Shown here piece after piece: positions 16,421 through 24,888 of a stretch of DNA of 64,000 nucleotides. Position numbers and translations under genes: made by a program. Numbering within the stretch: the stretch's first letter is position 1; each line of letters begins with the position of its first letter. Under the pieces are notes generated by a model that saw only the letters and a list, made by a program, of their open reading frames with translations, was not told the DNA's origin and did no database searches. The stretch comes from Streptomyces sp. AP-93 (lineage in GTDB: Bacteria; Actinomycetota; Actinomycetes; Streptomycetales; Streptomycetaceae), in contig NZ_JALGBX010000009.1 of assembly GCF_022808175.1 (NCBI RefSeq), positions 186,001 through 250,000 of the forward strand, in the 5' to 3' direction.

Positions 16421-18544
16421 CGCGCTCCGCGCCGCGCTGCCCGCCGTGGAGAACTCGCACCACACCGCCTTGCCGTCGCCCCGGGACTCCACCCCCCAGT
16501 GCGTGGCCAGCGCGTCCACCAACAGCAGCCCGCGCCCCGTGGTCGCCGACTCCCCCGGGGTGCGCCGCCGCGGCCACACGCTGGAGCGGTCCTTGACCCA
16601 CAGCCGGATCCGCCGGACCGGCTCCGGCAGCACCTCCATCGTCAGCACCGCTCCGCCGTCCGTGTGCAGCAGGGCGTTGACCAGCAGCTCTCCCGCCGCC
16701 AGCTCCACGTCGTCGGCGAGCTCCGGCATGCCCCAGTCGCGCAGGGCCTGCCGCAGGGCGTAGCGGGCCTCCGAGAGCCCCTCCGGGTCCGCCTGGTGGA
16801 CGTACTGGTGGATGCGCGGGGCCCGGTGGGTGCCCGGGTCCGGGGCCCGGCGCAGCACCAGCAGGGCCACGTCGTCGCCGGAGCCCCAGCGCTCCCACAG
16901 CCGGTCCGAGAGGTGGTCGGCGAGCGCCCCGGCCTCCTGGGGGCCGCTGCGGACCGCGTGGGCCAGGGCCTCCATGCCCTGGGTGATGGCGGTGCCGGGC
17001 TCTTCCACGAGCCCGTCGGTGCACAGCACGAGGGTCTCGCCGGGGACCAGGTCGAGCCGGGTCTCGGGGAACTCCTCCTCCTCGAAGACCGTGGCCAGCC
17101 CGAGCGGCAGGCCGCCTCGCACGTTGGGCCAGCCGGTTCGCCCGTCCGTGTGCCGGATCAGCGGTCCGAGGTGGCCCGCGCGGACCGCCCGTACGCCTCC
17201 GGTCTCCAGGTCCACCTGCGCGTACATGCAGGTCGCGAACCGTTCGGTGTCCAGCTCGGCCAGGAAGCGGGAGGCGCGCGCCAGCACGGTGGAGGGCGGA
17301 TGCCCCTCCCCCGCGTAGGCCCGCAGTGCGATGCGGAGCTGGCCCATGATGGCGGCGGCGTGCGTGTCGTGGCCCTGGACGTCGCCCACGACGATGCCGA
17401 CGCGGTCGCGGGGCAGCGCGATCACGTCGTACCAGTCCCCGCCGACCTCGCGTCCGCTCCAGGCCGAGTGGTAGCGCACGGCGATCTCCCCTCCGGTGAT
17501 CTCGGGGATCCGGCGCGGCAGCATGGCGGCCTGCAGCATGGTGGCGAACTCGCGCTCCTGGTCGAAGAGGAGCGCCCGCTGGAGCGACTGGGCGACGATG
17601 CCCGCCAGGCCCAGGCAGAGGTTGCGCTCCTCGGGACTGAAGTCGGTGCGGCGGCGGTAGAAGAGCACCAGTCCGCCGATGGCCTCGGCCTGCGCGATGA
17701 GCGGGAGGTAGGCGGCCGCGTCGTACTGGATGCGGTTCAGGTAGTCGGAGAGCAGCGGGAACTCGTCAGCCAGCTCCGTCAGCGAGGTGACGAAACGTGC
17801 CTTCCTGCTGAGCACCGCCTGCGACAACGGCAGCGAGCCGTCCAGCCGGGTGAACTTGCGCTCGCTGAGGATCTCCAGCGACTCCCCGCTCAGCGCGATG
17901 ATCTTGATGTGGCCGCCCTCGACCAGCCCCAGCGCCATCCCGTCGACGCCGAGCCGCTCCAGCGCCCCCGCGCCCGTCAGCGTGGCCGTCACGTCGTCGA
18001 CCGTCACCGCCCGCGACAGGGCCTCCGTGGTCCGCTGCACGATGGTCGCCTGCTGGGCGCGGGCCGACTCGAGCTTGCGCAGCACCGTGAGGTGGGCGAG
18101 CTCGGCCGTCGCGTCCCGGACGATGCCGACGATGCGCACCGGGCGCCCCTCCGCGTCCCGAAGGACCCGGCCCTGGGTGTGCGTCCACTGGTCGCGGCCG
18201 TCGCGCCGCTGCACCGTGAAGTACTGGCCGTACGCCTCCTCCCCGGCGTCCAGGACGCCCTGGACGGTGTCCCTGAGCCGCGCGGAATCGTCGAGCGGGA
18301 TCCGCAGCCCCAGGCTGTCGGGTGTGTCGTCGAACTCTTCCGGCTCCAGGTCGAAGACCGCCATGCCGGCCTCGTCCATGGACAGCGTCCCGGCGGCGAG
18401 GTCCCACTCGAAGCTGCCCATGCCGTTGAGCGCGAGCCGCTCGCCGGGGCCGATGAGGGGCTGCCGGGCGCTCCCGGCAGCCCCCGCGCTCCCGGGGCCC
18501 TCCGGTCTCTTGTCGCGTCGCTCCGCCGCTGCCACGAGACTCAC
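16415..18544 (-). CDS. PAS-GAF-SpoIIE (PP2C) phosphatase with HATPase domain
   Basis: 709 residues from a GTG start. Domains: PAS about 35-145, GAF about 165-325, SpoIIE-type PP2C phosphatase about 345-568 (metal residues in GGDWYD at 369-374 and GDVQGHD at 387-393, closing GSGDDVALLVL) and a histidine-kinase-like ATPase about 580-700 (AAGELLVNALLHT, then TTGRGLLLVDALA). Streptomycete proteins of this plan act as switches for anti-sigma/anti-anti-sigma pairs, dephosphorylating an STAS protein and possibly binding a sigma factor. The partners are not in the window. Start: the GTG at 18544 with TTAGGTGGT before it, 5 bp past the stop of the preceding gene; the longer frame to 18592 would overlap that gene. 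Confidence 0.9.
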   Translation of the reverse strand: MSLVAAAERRDKRPEGPGSAGAAGSARQPLIGPGERLALNGMGSFEWDLAAGTLSMDEAGMAVFDLEPEEFDDTPDSLGLRIPLDDSARLRDTVQGVLDAGEEAYGQYFTVQRRDGRDQWTHTQGRVLRDAEGRPVRIVGIVRDATAELAHLTVLRKLESARAQQATIVQRTTEALSRAVTVDDVTATLTGAGALERLGVDGMALGLVEGGHIKIIALSGESLEILSERKFTRLDGSLPLSQAVLSRKARFVTSLTELADEFPLLSDYLNRIQYDAAAYLPLIAQAEAIGGLVLFYRRRTDFSPEERNLCLGLAGIVAQSLQRALLFDQEREFATMLQAAMLPRRIPEITGGEIAVRYHSAWSGREVGGDWYDVIALPRDRVGIVVGDVQGHDTHAAAIMGQLRIALRAYAGEGHPPSTVLARASRFLAELDTERFATCMYAQVDLETGGVRAVRAGHLGPLIRHTDGRTGWPNVRGGLPLGLATVFEEEEFPETRLDLVPGETLVLCTDGLVEEPGTAITQGMEALAHAVRSGPQEAGALADHLSDRLWERWGSGDDVALLVLRRAPDPGTHRAPRIHQYVHQADPEGLSEARYALRQALRDWGMPELADDVELAAGELLVNALLHTDGGAVLTMEVLPEPVRRIRLWVKDRSSVWPRRRTPGESATTGRGLLLVDALATHWGVESRGDGKAVWCEFSTAGSAARSAP

Positions 18545-18549
18545 ACCAC

Positions 18550-18969
18550 CTAACGGCCGGGCCAGCACGGCTGGGAAATGAGCCGCTCCCACTCCTCGTC
18601 AGGATGCCCCGGAAGGGTGCGTCCGGCCTCCTGCCAGCGCTTGACGAGGGAGAGGTAGATCATCGAGGGGTCGTACGGGACCTGCGGATACCGGTCCTGC
18701 GCGGGCCGGCCGTGCGGCTGCTGGGCGTGCGGGTACGGGTCCTGCGGATACGGGTCCTGCGGATACGGGTCCTGCGCGTACGGCGACTGCGGGTACGGGG
18801 ACTGCGGGGATTGCGGGGATTGCGGGGATTGCGGGGATTGCGGGGATTGCGGGTACGAGGACTGCCCGTACGGCGGCTGCGGGGGCGCCGCCCTGGTCCT
18901 GCCGGGCTGCTCCGCACGGCTGGCCGGGATCCTCACCCAGCCCCGGCCCTGTGCGCGCTCATCGCTCAT
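18550..18969 (-). CDS. Pro/Gln/Tyr-rich low-complexity protein with conserved C-terminus
   Basis: 139 residues. The first 30 (MSDERAQGRGWVRIP) and last 40 residues (YDPSMIYLSLVKRWQEAGRT, then LPGHPDEEWERLISQPCW) look conserved and soluble. Between them lies a disordered stretch of PQS and DPYPQ repeats encoded by tandem 9-bp and 15-bp units. Start: ATG at 18969 with GAGAGGTGT upstream. It lies 31 bp after the FAD oxidoreductase and 5 bp before the SpoIIE phosphatase, so all three are probably one transcript; a linker or docking role for the phosphatase is a guess from position. No family recognised. Confidence 0.75.
   Translation of the reverse strand: MSDERAQGRGWVRIPASRAEQPGRTRAAPPQPPYGQSSYPQSPQSPQSPQSPQSPQSPYPQSPYAQDPYPQDPYPQDPYPHAQQPHGRPAQDRYPQVPYDPSMIYLSLVKRWQEAGRTLPGHPDEEWERLISQPCWPGR
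18741..18855. repeat. Coding minisatellite (9-bp and 15-bp units)
   Basis: About five copies of GGGGATTGC (PQS codons on the minus strand) next to about three copies of a 15-bp unit (GGATACGGGTCCTGC, DPYPQ). Both unit lengths keep frame, so copy number can vary without breaking the gene. Confidence 0.8.
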
Positions 18970-19000
18970 CGCGACACCTCTCACGTTGTGTGACCGGCTC

Positions 19001-20275
19001 TCACGCTCTATGCCCTGCAGTCGGAGCCCGGTCGGTCCGGGGCGCACCGGTGGAACCCGTCAGCGGGCTCCGGGCCCCCAGACGCTTGCGGACTCCTGAC
19101 ACCAGTTTCCCCGCCGTGAAGCCGGCGCCGTGCACGAATCGCATGGAAGGGCCGAATGAGGGAGCGGTCAGCAGCCCCGCGAAGAACAGCCCCGGCCACG
19201 AGGACTCGAAGCCGGGACCCAGCTCCGGCGTCCCGCTCTCCCCTACGGTGGCCAGCGCGGCCCGCAGCCCCGCGTCGAGCAGCTCCAGCCGGGCCAGGTC
19301 CGGGGTGAAGCCGGTCGCCGCGATCACGTGCGAGGTGTCCAGGACGACGGACTCCCCGGAGGCGGTGGACAGCCCGAGCCGGGTCCGCCCGCCCGCCGGG
19401 ACCGCCCGCTGCAACCGGTGCCCGAGCAGGACCGGGACCCGCCGTTCGAACCGCTCCCGCAGCCACCAGGCTCCGGCCGGGCCCAGCGCGGTCGCCGCGA
19501 TCCGCTCCCGGGTCGGCGCGGGCAGCCGGCGCACCGCCCAGGGCAGCTCCGACCAGGCCCAGCTGCGCCAGCCGGTGCCGAGGCCGCTGTGCGGATCGCG
19601 CAGGGCGCGCAGCGGAGGCCGGCGCAGCGGCTGCGGGACGGTGTTCCAGTTCAGCCGGGAGCGCCGGGCCACGAGGCACGGCCGGGCGCCGTTCTCCGCG
19701 AGCAGGGCCGCGGTCTCCAGGGCCGCCTGCCCGGCGCCGAGCACGGCGACCTCGCGGCCTGCGAAGCGGGTCAGGTCGCGGTGGCCGCTGCTGTGGGAGT
19801 AGTGGGCGGCGGGCAGTTCCCGTAGCACCTCGGGGTAGCGGACGAAGGGCATCACGCCCACGGCCAGCGCGACCGTCCGGGCGAGCAGCGGCGGCCCCTC
19901 GGCGGTGCGGACCAGGAAACCCCCGCCCTGCGGGGTGACTTCGGTGACGGTCGCCTCCTCCACCGGGGGTGCTGCGTGCCGGGCGAACCAGAGCCCGTAC
20001 GCGCTGAACGTCCCGATGGGCAGCGGAGTTCCGTGTTCGGCGGCGATCCCGCGGCCCGCGCAGTACTCGGCCAGTGTGTAACGCCCGTCGGGCGCCGAGA
20101 GGTTGGAGGACCACGGCTCCGACTTGAGGTACATGCCCTCGGGCATGTGGTCCCGCCAGGAGGCCATGGGGCGCCCGAGGATCCGCACCCCGAGCCCCGC
20201 ACCGGCCGCGTGGGCGGCGATCGACAGCCCGTAGGGCCCCGCTCCGACCACCACGAGGTCGTCCATCCGTGTCAC
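19001..20275 (-). CDS. FAD-dependent oxidoreductase (flavin monooxygenase-like)
   Basis: 424 residues. FAD-binding VVVGAGPYGLSIAAHA near the N-terminus and a second Rossmann motif VAVLGAGQAALETAALL at about residue 190, as in class B flavin monooxygenases and related disulfide-type reductases. Between them are KSEPWSSNLS and TLAEYCAGRG; the last third has SHVIAATGFTPDLARL and GLFFAGLLTAPSFGPSMRFV, which form the FAD-domain closing motif. Cofactor use is clear, substrate is not. Start: the GTG at 20275 has GGAGGGA 6 nt before; the ATG three codons on is an alternative. It may lead the three-gene unit ending in the SpoIIE phosphatase. Confidence 0.88.
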   Translation of the reverse strand: MTRMDDLVVVGAGPYGLSIAAHAAGAGLGVRILGRPMASWRDHMPEGMYLKSEPWSSNLSAPDGRYTLAEYCAGRGIAAEHGTPLPIGTFSAYGLWFARHAAPPVEEATVTEVTPQGGGFLVRTAEGPPLLARTVALAVGVMPFVRYPEVLRELPAAHYSHSSGHRDLTRFAGREVAVLGAGQAALETAALLAENGARPCLVARRSRLNWNTVPQPLRRPPLRALRDPHSGLGTGWRSWAWSELPWAVRRLPAPTRERIAATALGPAGAWWLRERFERRVPVLLGHRLQRAVPAGGRTRLGLSTASGESVVLDTSHVIAATGFTPDLARLELLDAGLRAALATVGESGTPELGPGFESSWPGLFFAGLLTAPSFGPSMRFVHGAGFTAGKLVSGVRKRLGARSPLTGSTGAPRTDRAPTAGHRA

Positions 20276-20329
20276 CGCAGTCCCTCCAGCCTCATGGTTC
20301 GTCCCCTGCCACCCGCGCCCGCGCCGCCC

Positions 20330-20353
20330 TACGCACTTACGCACTTACGCACT
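20330..20353. repeat. Three 8-bp direct repeats in an intergenic gap
   Basis: TACGCACT occurs three times head to tail, with degraded copies following to about 20368. It fills part of the 135-bp gap upstream of the FAD oxidoreductase. Could be slippage or an operator; nothing decides. Confidence 0.5.
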
Positions 20354-20410
20354 CACACGCTTACGCCCCCATGCGTCTTCTGCCTCTACGCGTCTTATGC
20401 CCCTACGGCG

Positions 20411-21877
20411 TCACCGCGTCACCAACTCGTCCGGCTCCGCCGGGGCCTCCGGCGGAGCGGACCGGGGGCCGGGCCCGCCGGAGGCACCGGCCGCGGCGGG
20501 CGGGGTCAGCTCCCGGCCCCGCTGGCGCGGGGCGCGGACCACCGCCCGGGCCGTCCGGCGGCCCTGCGCGGGGACCCCGCGCAGCACCCGCAGGCCCTTG
20601 ACCGCACCCCGCCCCAGGAAGGCGGCGAGCATCGCCAGGAACGGCATCGGGTCGTCGGCCGCGAACCATGCCGCTTCCACCTGCCCCCGTTCCCGGCCTC
20701 GGCCCCGGCCCCGGCCACGGCGCGCGGGGGCAGCGCCGGCCGTCCGTAGGGACCGTCCCGGCTCGGCGCCCGCACCGGCGGCGGGCGGGGCCGGGCGACG
20801 GCGCGGGAGCGAGCGGCCGCGTACCGCCGCGAGCAGCGCGTAGTTCTCCGCCACGAAGACCCGGCCGGGGCCGCCGGACGGCTCCGGGACCCGCTGGCCC
20901 GTCAGGTCCAGGTACATCGCCTGGACCACGTCCAGGCCGCCCGCGTCGGTGAAGAGCCGGAACTGCGCACCCGGACGCGGGTTGAAGTCCACCAGGCGGA
21001 AGACGCCCCGCTCGTCCCGGCGGAAGTCCAGGTCCAGGATCCCCTGGTAGCCGAGCCGCTCGGCGAGCGTCAGCCCCGCCTCCTCCACCGCCGGGTCCGG
21101 CAGCCAGCGCCCGACCGCCGTCAGCCCCGTCCGCACCGGCCAGGACAGCTCCTTGCGCCCCGACCCGGTGACCAGCGGACGCCCGCCCCGGGCGAACGCG
21201 CCGTGGAAGAACCAGTCGGTGTCCGGCCCGGCCGGCAGGAACCGCTGGAGCAGCAGCCGGCTCCCCGCCTCCGCCGAGCGCTCGTACAGCCGGCGCGCCT
21301 CGGCGGCCGCGTGGAGCAGGGTGGTGCTGCGCAGGCCCGTGCCCGCGGGCAGCAGCCACGGCCGGCTCCACTTGGCGATCACCGGGAGCCCCAGCCGCCA
21401 CGCGGCCTCCGCCGCCTCGGCCCCGCTCGCCGGAATCACGGTTTCCGGGTGCGGTACGTCCCACCGGGCGCAGAGCCGCGACAGCTCGGCCTTGTCCGCC
21501 ACCCGCGCGGGCAGGTCGTCGGGCTGATGGGGGATCCGGAAACGGTCCGTCAGTATCGCCCCGACCCGGGACACCGCGATCGCGCTCAGGTCGTCCATCG
21601 CGATGAGCACCGCCGGGCGCCCGATCCGCTCGGACACCCCGGTCAGGCACTCCAGCAGCGCTGCGGGCGCCTCGGGGTCGACGCCGCCCGAAGGGCCGGG
21701 GTGCACGGCACGCAGGTAGCGCGAACGCCCCATGGGGCCTCCCCCGGCCTCGACGACGGCATGGACCTCCACACCCGTGCGCCCAAGGGATCTGACGGCG
21801 CCGAGGGTTCCGTGGTGGAACGGATTCCGATCGAGTCTGAGCAGAACTGCGGGCACTTGGCTGGGATGCGCGTGCAT
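20411..21877 (-). CDS. ATP-grasp carboxylate ligase-like protein
   Basis: About 488 residues. The N-terminal third is a Rossmann-like pre-ATP-grasp domain (VPAVLLRLDRNPFHHGTLG); residues about 120-330 form the ATP-grasp fold, with KWSRPWLLP, GSRLLLQRFLPAG and the metal-binding GILDLDFRRDERGVFRLVDF. The C-terminal 130 residues are Arg/Ala/Pro-rich. Such enzymes couple a carboxylate to an amine through an acyl-phosphate. At the edge of a polysaccharide locus it may add an amino acid or similar group to a sugar acid, an inference from position. Start: ATG at 21877, with a GTG six codons up as an equal alternative; neither has a good ribosome binding site. Confidence 0.82.
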   Translation of the reverse strand: MHAHPSQVPAVLLRLDRNPFHHGTLGAVRSLGRTGVEVHAVVEAGGGPMGRSRYLRAVHPGPSGGVDPEAPAALLECLTGVSERIGRPAVLIAMDDLSAIAVSRVGAILTDRFRIPHQPDDLPARVADKAELSRLCARWDVPHPETVIPASGAEAAEAAWRLGLPVIAKWSRPWLLPAGTGLRSTTLLHAAAEARRLYERSAEAGSRLLLQRFLPAGPDTDWFFHGAFARGGRPLVTGSGRKELSWPVRTGLTAVGRWLPDPAVEEAGLTLAERLGYQGILDLDFRRDERGVFRLVDFNPRPGAQFRLFTDAGGLDVVQAMYLDLTGQRVPEPSGGPGRVFVAENYALLAAVRGRSLPRRRPAPPAAGAGAEPGRSLRTAGAAPARRGRGRGRGRERGQVEAAWFAADDPMPFLAMLAAFLGRGAVKGLRVLRGVPAQGRRTARAVVRAPRQRGRELTPPAAAGASGGPGPRSAPPEAPAEPDELVTR

Positions 21878-22027
21878 GGGAACGGTGTCTTTCACCTAGT
21901 CGGACCAAGCAGGGAGGGTGCGCACGTGCGAATGGCCTAGGAAGAGGTCACCGGACAGGCCATTCGTCAGATGTGATGCCTAACGTCTTTGGTAAGCACA
22001 CCGATTCAGGAAAGCTCGGGAGACGCC

Positions 22028-23731
22028 ATGCCCAGACCACGCCGCCGACTGGCGAGCACCTGCATCGGAACGGTGACGGCCGGACTGCTCGCCACCGGGG
22101 CCGCCCTCGCGGCCCCCGAGGAGCAGAGCACCGAGTCCGACATCGCCATGGGTGCCTACCTCGACTACGGGCCGCCCGGGGTGGCCCGCATCCCGTTCCT
22201 GTCGAACTGGCTGGGCGGCAAGGAGATCCGGGTCGGGCACACCTATCTGCCCGGCGACCAGTGGGCCGGCATCGAGGGCAACGTCAGCTTCCTCGACGAC
22301 TGGGCGCAGTGGCGGCGCCAGCGGGACGACCGGCTCTTCGTCCTCAACGTGCCCATGCAGGAGCGCAACGAGGCCCGGGTCCCCGACTACCAGGTCGTCC
22401 AGCTGATCCGGGCGGGCGCGGACGGCCAGTACGACCGGCACTTCAAGAAGCTCGCCGAACGGCTGGTGGCGCTGGGCGTCCCGGACACGGTGATCGTGCT
22501 CGGCTGGGAGATGAACGGCACCACGTACACCCACCGCTGCGGTCCCGACCCGGAGAACTGGAAGGCGTACTGGAAGCGCGTCGTCAAGACGATGCGCTCC
22601 GTGCCCGGCCAGAAGTTCAAGTTCGATTTCACCCCGAACCGCGGCACGGACGCGATCGGCTGGACCAGGTGCTACCCGGGCGACGACGTGGTCGACATCG
22701 TCGGGATGGATTCGTACGACCAGGGTCCCGGCCGGAACTTCGACGAGCAGATCAGCCAGCCGTACGGGCTCCAGCAGCACGTGGACTTCGCGCGAGCACA
22801 CGGCAAAGAGGTCTCGTATCCGGAGTGGGGGCTGTTCCGCAACGGGGACAACCCGGAGTACATGCGGCGCATGCTGCAGTGGATTCAGAAGCAGAAGCCG
22901 CTCTACCACACCATCACCGACTACTGCCCGCACGGCGTCTGGCAGTGCAAGCAGAACCCGGCCTCTGCGAAGGTCTTCCGCGAGGCGCTGACCCCGCAGC
23001 GGACCGGCCCGGTGATCCCGACCCCGGTCGTCCCGACCCCCGTGGTGCCCACGCCGGTCATCCCGACCCCGCAGGTCCCCACGCCGGAGATCCCGACGCC
23101 GGTCGTCACCCCGCCGGTCGTGCTCCCCAGCCCCGAGGTCCCGAGCCCGGCCGTCCCGAGCCCGGTCCTCCCGAGCCCGGCCGTCCCGAGCCCCGTCGAG
23201 CCCAGCCCGCTCGAACCGAGCCCGCTCGAACCGAGCCCGCTCGAACCGAGCCCGCTCGAACCGAGCCCGGAGGTCCCGAGCCCGGCAGCACCGAGCCCGG
23301 TCGCCCCGACGCCCTCGCCCGTGGTACCGAGCCCGGAGGTCCCGGTCGAGCCCAGCCCGGTCGAGCCGAGCCCCGTCCTCCCGACCCCCGTCCTCCCGAC
23401 CCCCGTCGATCCGAGCCCGGTCGTCCCGTCCCCCGAGGTCAGCCCGGTCGTCCCCGAGGTCCCGGCGGGCCCGAGCGCCAGCCCGAGCCCGGTCGTGCCG
23501 AAGCCGAGCCCCGAGGTCCCGTCGCCGGCGCCCTCGCCGCTCGTCCCCAAGCCCGAGCCGTCCCAGCCGCCCAAGCCGCCGACACCACCCGTACCACCCG
23601 TACCGCCCGTCAACAGCACGGAGTGGTGCGTGCCGATCAACTTCGGCGAGTGGCTCTCCAAGCTGGTCGGCAAGCAGTCGGTCTGCGTCAAGGTCGACTG
23701 GGGCAAGGAGACCGGTTTCTGGCCCTTCTAG
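22028..23731 (+). CDS. Secreted GH26-like glycoside hydrolase with Pro-rich stalk
   Basis: 567 residues. Signal peptide about 1-29 (ends ALAAP). Catalytic domain about 40-315: the acid/base candidate is Glu in VLGWEMNGTTYTH and the nucleophile candidate Glu in VSYPEWGLFRNGDNP, matching the GH26 mannanase/endoglucanase pattern. It is followed by about 200 residues of PSP/PTP repeats (for example PSPLEPSPLEPSPLEPS) and a separate C-terminal tail with two cysteines (STEWCVPINFGEW, KQSVCVKVDW). The stalk probably spans the cell wall; the tail may bind or anchor. Start: ATG at 22028 with GGGAG upstream. Divergent from the ATP-grasp gene and convergent with the acyltransferase, so it may trim or release the locus's polymer. 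Confidence 0.87.
   Translation: MPRPRRRLASTCIGTVTAGLLATGAALAAPEEQSTESDIAMGAYLDYGPPGVARIPFLSNWLGGKEIRVGHTYLPGDQWAGIEGNVSFLDDWAQWRRQRDDRLFVLNVPMQERNEARVPDYQVVQLIRAGADGQYDRHFKKLAERLVALGVPDTVIVLGWEMNGTTYTHRCGPDPENWKAYWKRVVKTMRSVPGQKFKFDFTPNRGTDAIGWTRCYPGDDVVDIVGMDSYDQGPGRNFDEQISQPYGLQQHVDFARAHGKEVSYPEWGLFRNGDNPEYMRRMLQWIQKQKPLYHTITDYCPHGVWQCKQNPASAKVFREALTPQRTGPVIPTPVVPTPVVPTPVIPTPQVPTPEIPTPVVTPPVVLPSPEVPSPAVPSPVLPSPAVPSPVEPSPLEPSPLEPSPLEPSPLEPSPEVPSPAAPSPVAPTPSPVVPSPEVPVEPSPVEPSPVLPTPVLPTPVDPSPVVPSPEVSPVVPEVPAGPSASPSPVVPKPSPEVPSPAPSPLVPKPEPSQPPKPPTPPVPPVPPVNSTEWCVPINFGEWLSKLVGKQSVCVKVDWGKETGFWPF
23011..23560 (+). repeat. Pro-Ser/Pro-Thr coding repeat array
   Basis: Repeated CCGAGCCCG and CCGACCCC codon blocks, with four near-perfect copies of the 15-bp unit CCGAGCCCGCTCGAA around 23203-23265. 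Encodes the extended stalk of the secreted hydrolase. Confidence 0.8.
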
Positions 23732-23745
23732 GCGGGGCGTTCGGG

Positions 23746-24888
23746 TCATCGGACCCGCAGTTCGTTGAGCCGCGCCCGCCAGTCCCTGGCGGCCGGCAAC
23801 GCCTCCCGCAGTACGTCCACCGCCCGCTCGCGCCCCGTCACCTGCGACTCGTGCAGTCGCAGCAGGGGCGCGAGCGCGGCCGTGGCCATCAGGAAACGCT
23901 GATTGACCACCGTCCGCGGCCGCCAGTGGTTCTTGTACGGTTCGTTGCCGCGCAGGAAGCTCACCACCGGGCGGCCTTCGGCGAGGGCGCGGGTGGTCTC
24001 GTAGCGCAGCAGGAGCGTGGCCACGTCCACCTTCCGGTCCCGCAGGTCGGGGTCGGCGCCGTAGAGGTAGCCACCGCTGAGCGCGCCCGAGAGCAGCGTG
24101 AGGTTCGCGGCCACCACCTTCCCGTCGAGCCGGAACTCGGCCAGCCGCCCCTCCCCCGCACGCACCATCCGCCGGGTGGCCCGGGTCAGGTGTTCGGCGA
24201 AGCGGGGCTTGAGGTGTTCGGGGGTCACCCCGCGGCCGCGCCACTGCTTCTCGTGCAGCCGCAGCAAGGTCCGTACCGCTCGCGGCACTTCCTGCTCGGT
24301 GACCTCGTGCTCCTCGATCCCCGCCGCGTCGGTCTTGCGGAGCTTGGCCCGCACCCGCTGGGCGCCGGAGGACGGCATCCGCTTGACCAGCTCGTCGAAG
24401 GGCATGGCCGGCAGCTCCATGCAGGTGGAGTCGGTGAGCTTGCTGCCGATCCCGGGCCAGGCCGCGTACACGGCCTCGGCCGCGGCCCCGGGCCGCACCT
24501 CGCGCAGGTCGACGACCGCACCCCGGGCGGCCCGGTGCAGACCGTTGGCCAGGGCCGGGACGACCTGGTCGGCGTACTCCGCGGCCACGAGCACGTCGAA
24601 GTAGTCGGTGATGCCCCCGCCGAGGGGCACGAGCAGCGGCAGCGGCCGGTGTACGAGCATCAGCGCGGCCGCGCCGACCAGCTCCTCCCCGCGCCGCACC
24701 AGGACGATGCGGAGCCGGCCGTCCTTGCCGTAGGACAGCCACCAGGAGTGCAGCCAGGCGTGGCTCTGGAAGGGAGTGGCGGTGGGACAGCCGCGGGCGA
24801 GCCGGTTCCACGGCTCCTCCAGCGCGGCGAACTGCCGGGGATCGCGGCACAGCGTCACCGACAGGGCCCCGGCGGAGCCGGAGGTCAT
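23746..24888 (-). CDS. GNAT/FemAB-like acyltransferase (CelD/BcsL type)
   Basis: 380 residues with no signal or membrane segment. Two tandem GNAT-like halves as in the polysaccharide-locus acyltransferases related to CelD: ATPFQSHAWLHSWWLSYG near residue 38, RIVLVRRGEELVGAAALML, and a second fold with LAEFRLDGKVVAANLTLLSG, GGYLYGADPD and VVSFLRGNEPYKNHW. These proteins transfer an acyl or aminoacyl group to sugars or peptides; the donor cannot be read here. Its ATG overlaps the stop of the Wzz-like gene by 4 bp, showing translational coupling within the polysaccharide locus. Confidence 0.85.
   Translation of the reverse strand: MTSGSAGALSVTLCRDPRQFAALEEPWNRLARGCPTATPFQSHAWLHSWWLSYGKDGRLRIVLVRRGEELVGAAALMLVHRPLPLLVPLGGGITDYFDVLVAAEYADQVVPALANGLHRAARGAVVDLREVRPGAAAEAVYAAWPGIGSKLTDSTCMELPAMPFDELVKRMPSSGAQRVRAKLRKTDAAGIEEHEVTEQEVPRAVRTLLRLHEKQWRGRGVTPEHLKPRFAEHLTRATRRMVRAGEGRLAEFRLDGKVVAANLTLLSGALSGGYLYGADPDLRDRKVDVATLLLRYETTRALAEGRPVVSFLRGNEPYKNHWRPRTVVNQRFLMATAALAPLLRLHESQVTGRERAVDVLREALPAARDWRARLNELRVR

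Noticed and set aside
18741..18855. Repeat array as CRISPR
   Set aside because: Units are 9 and 15 bp without spacers and lie in a reading frame; the same applies to the other tandem arrays.
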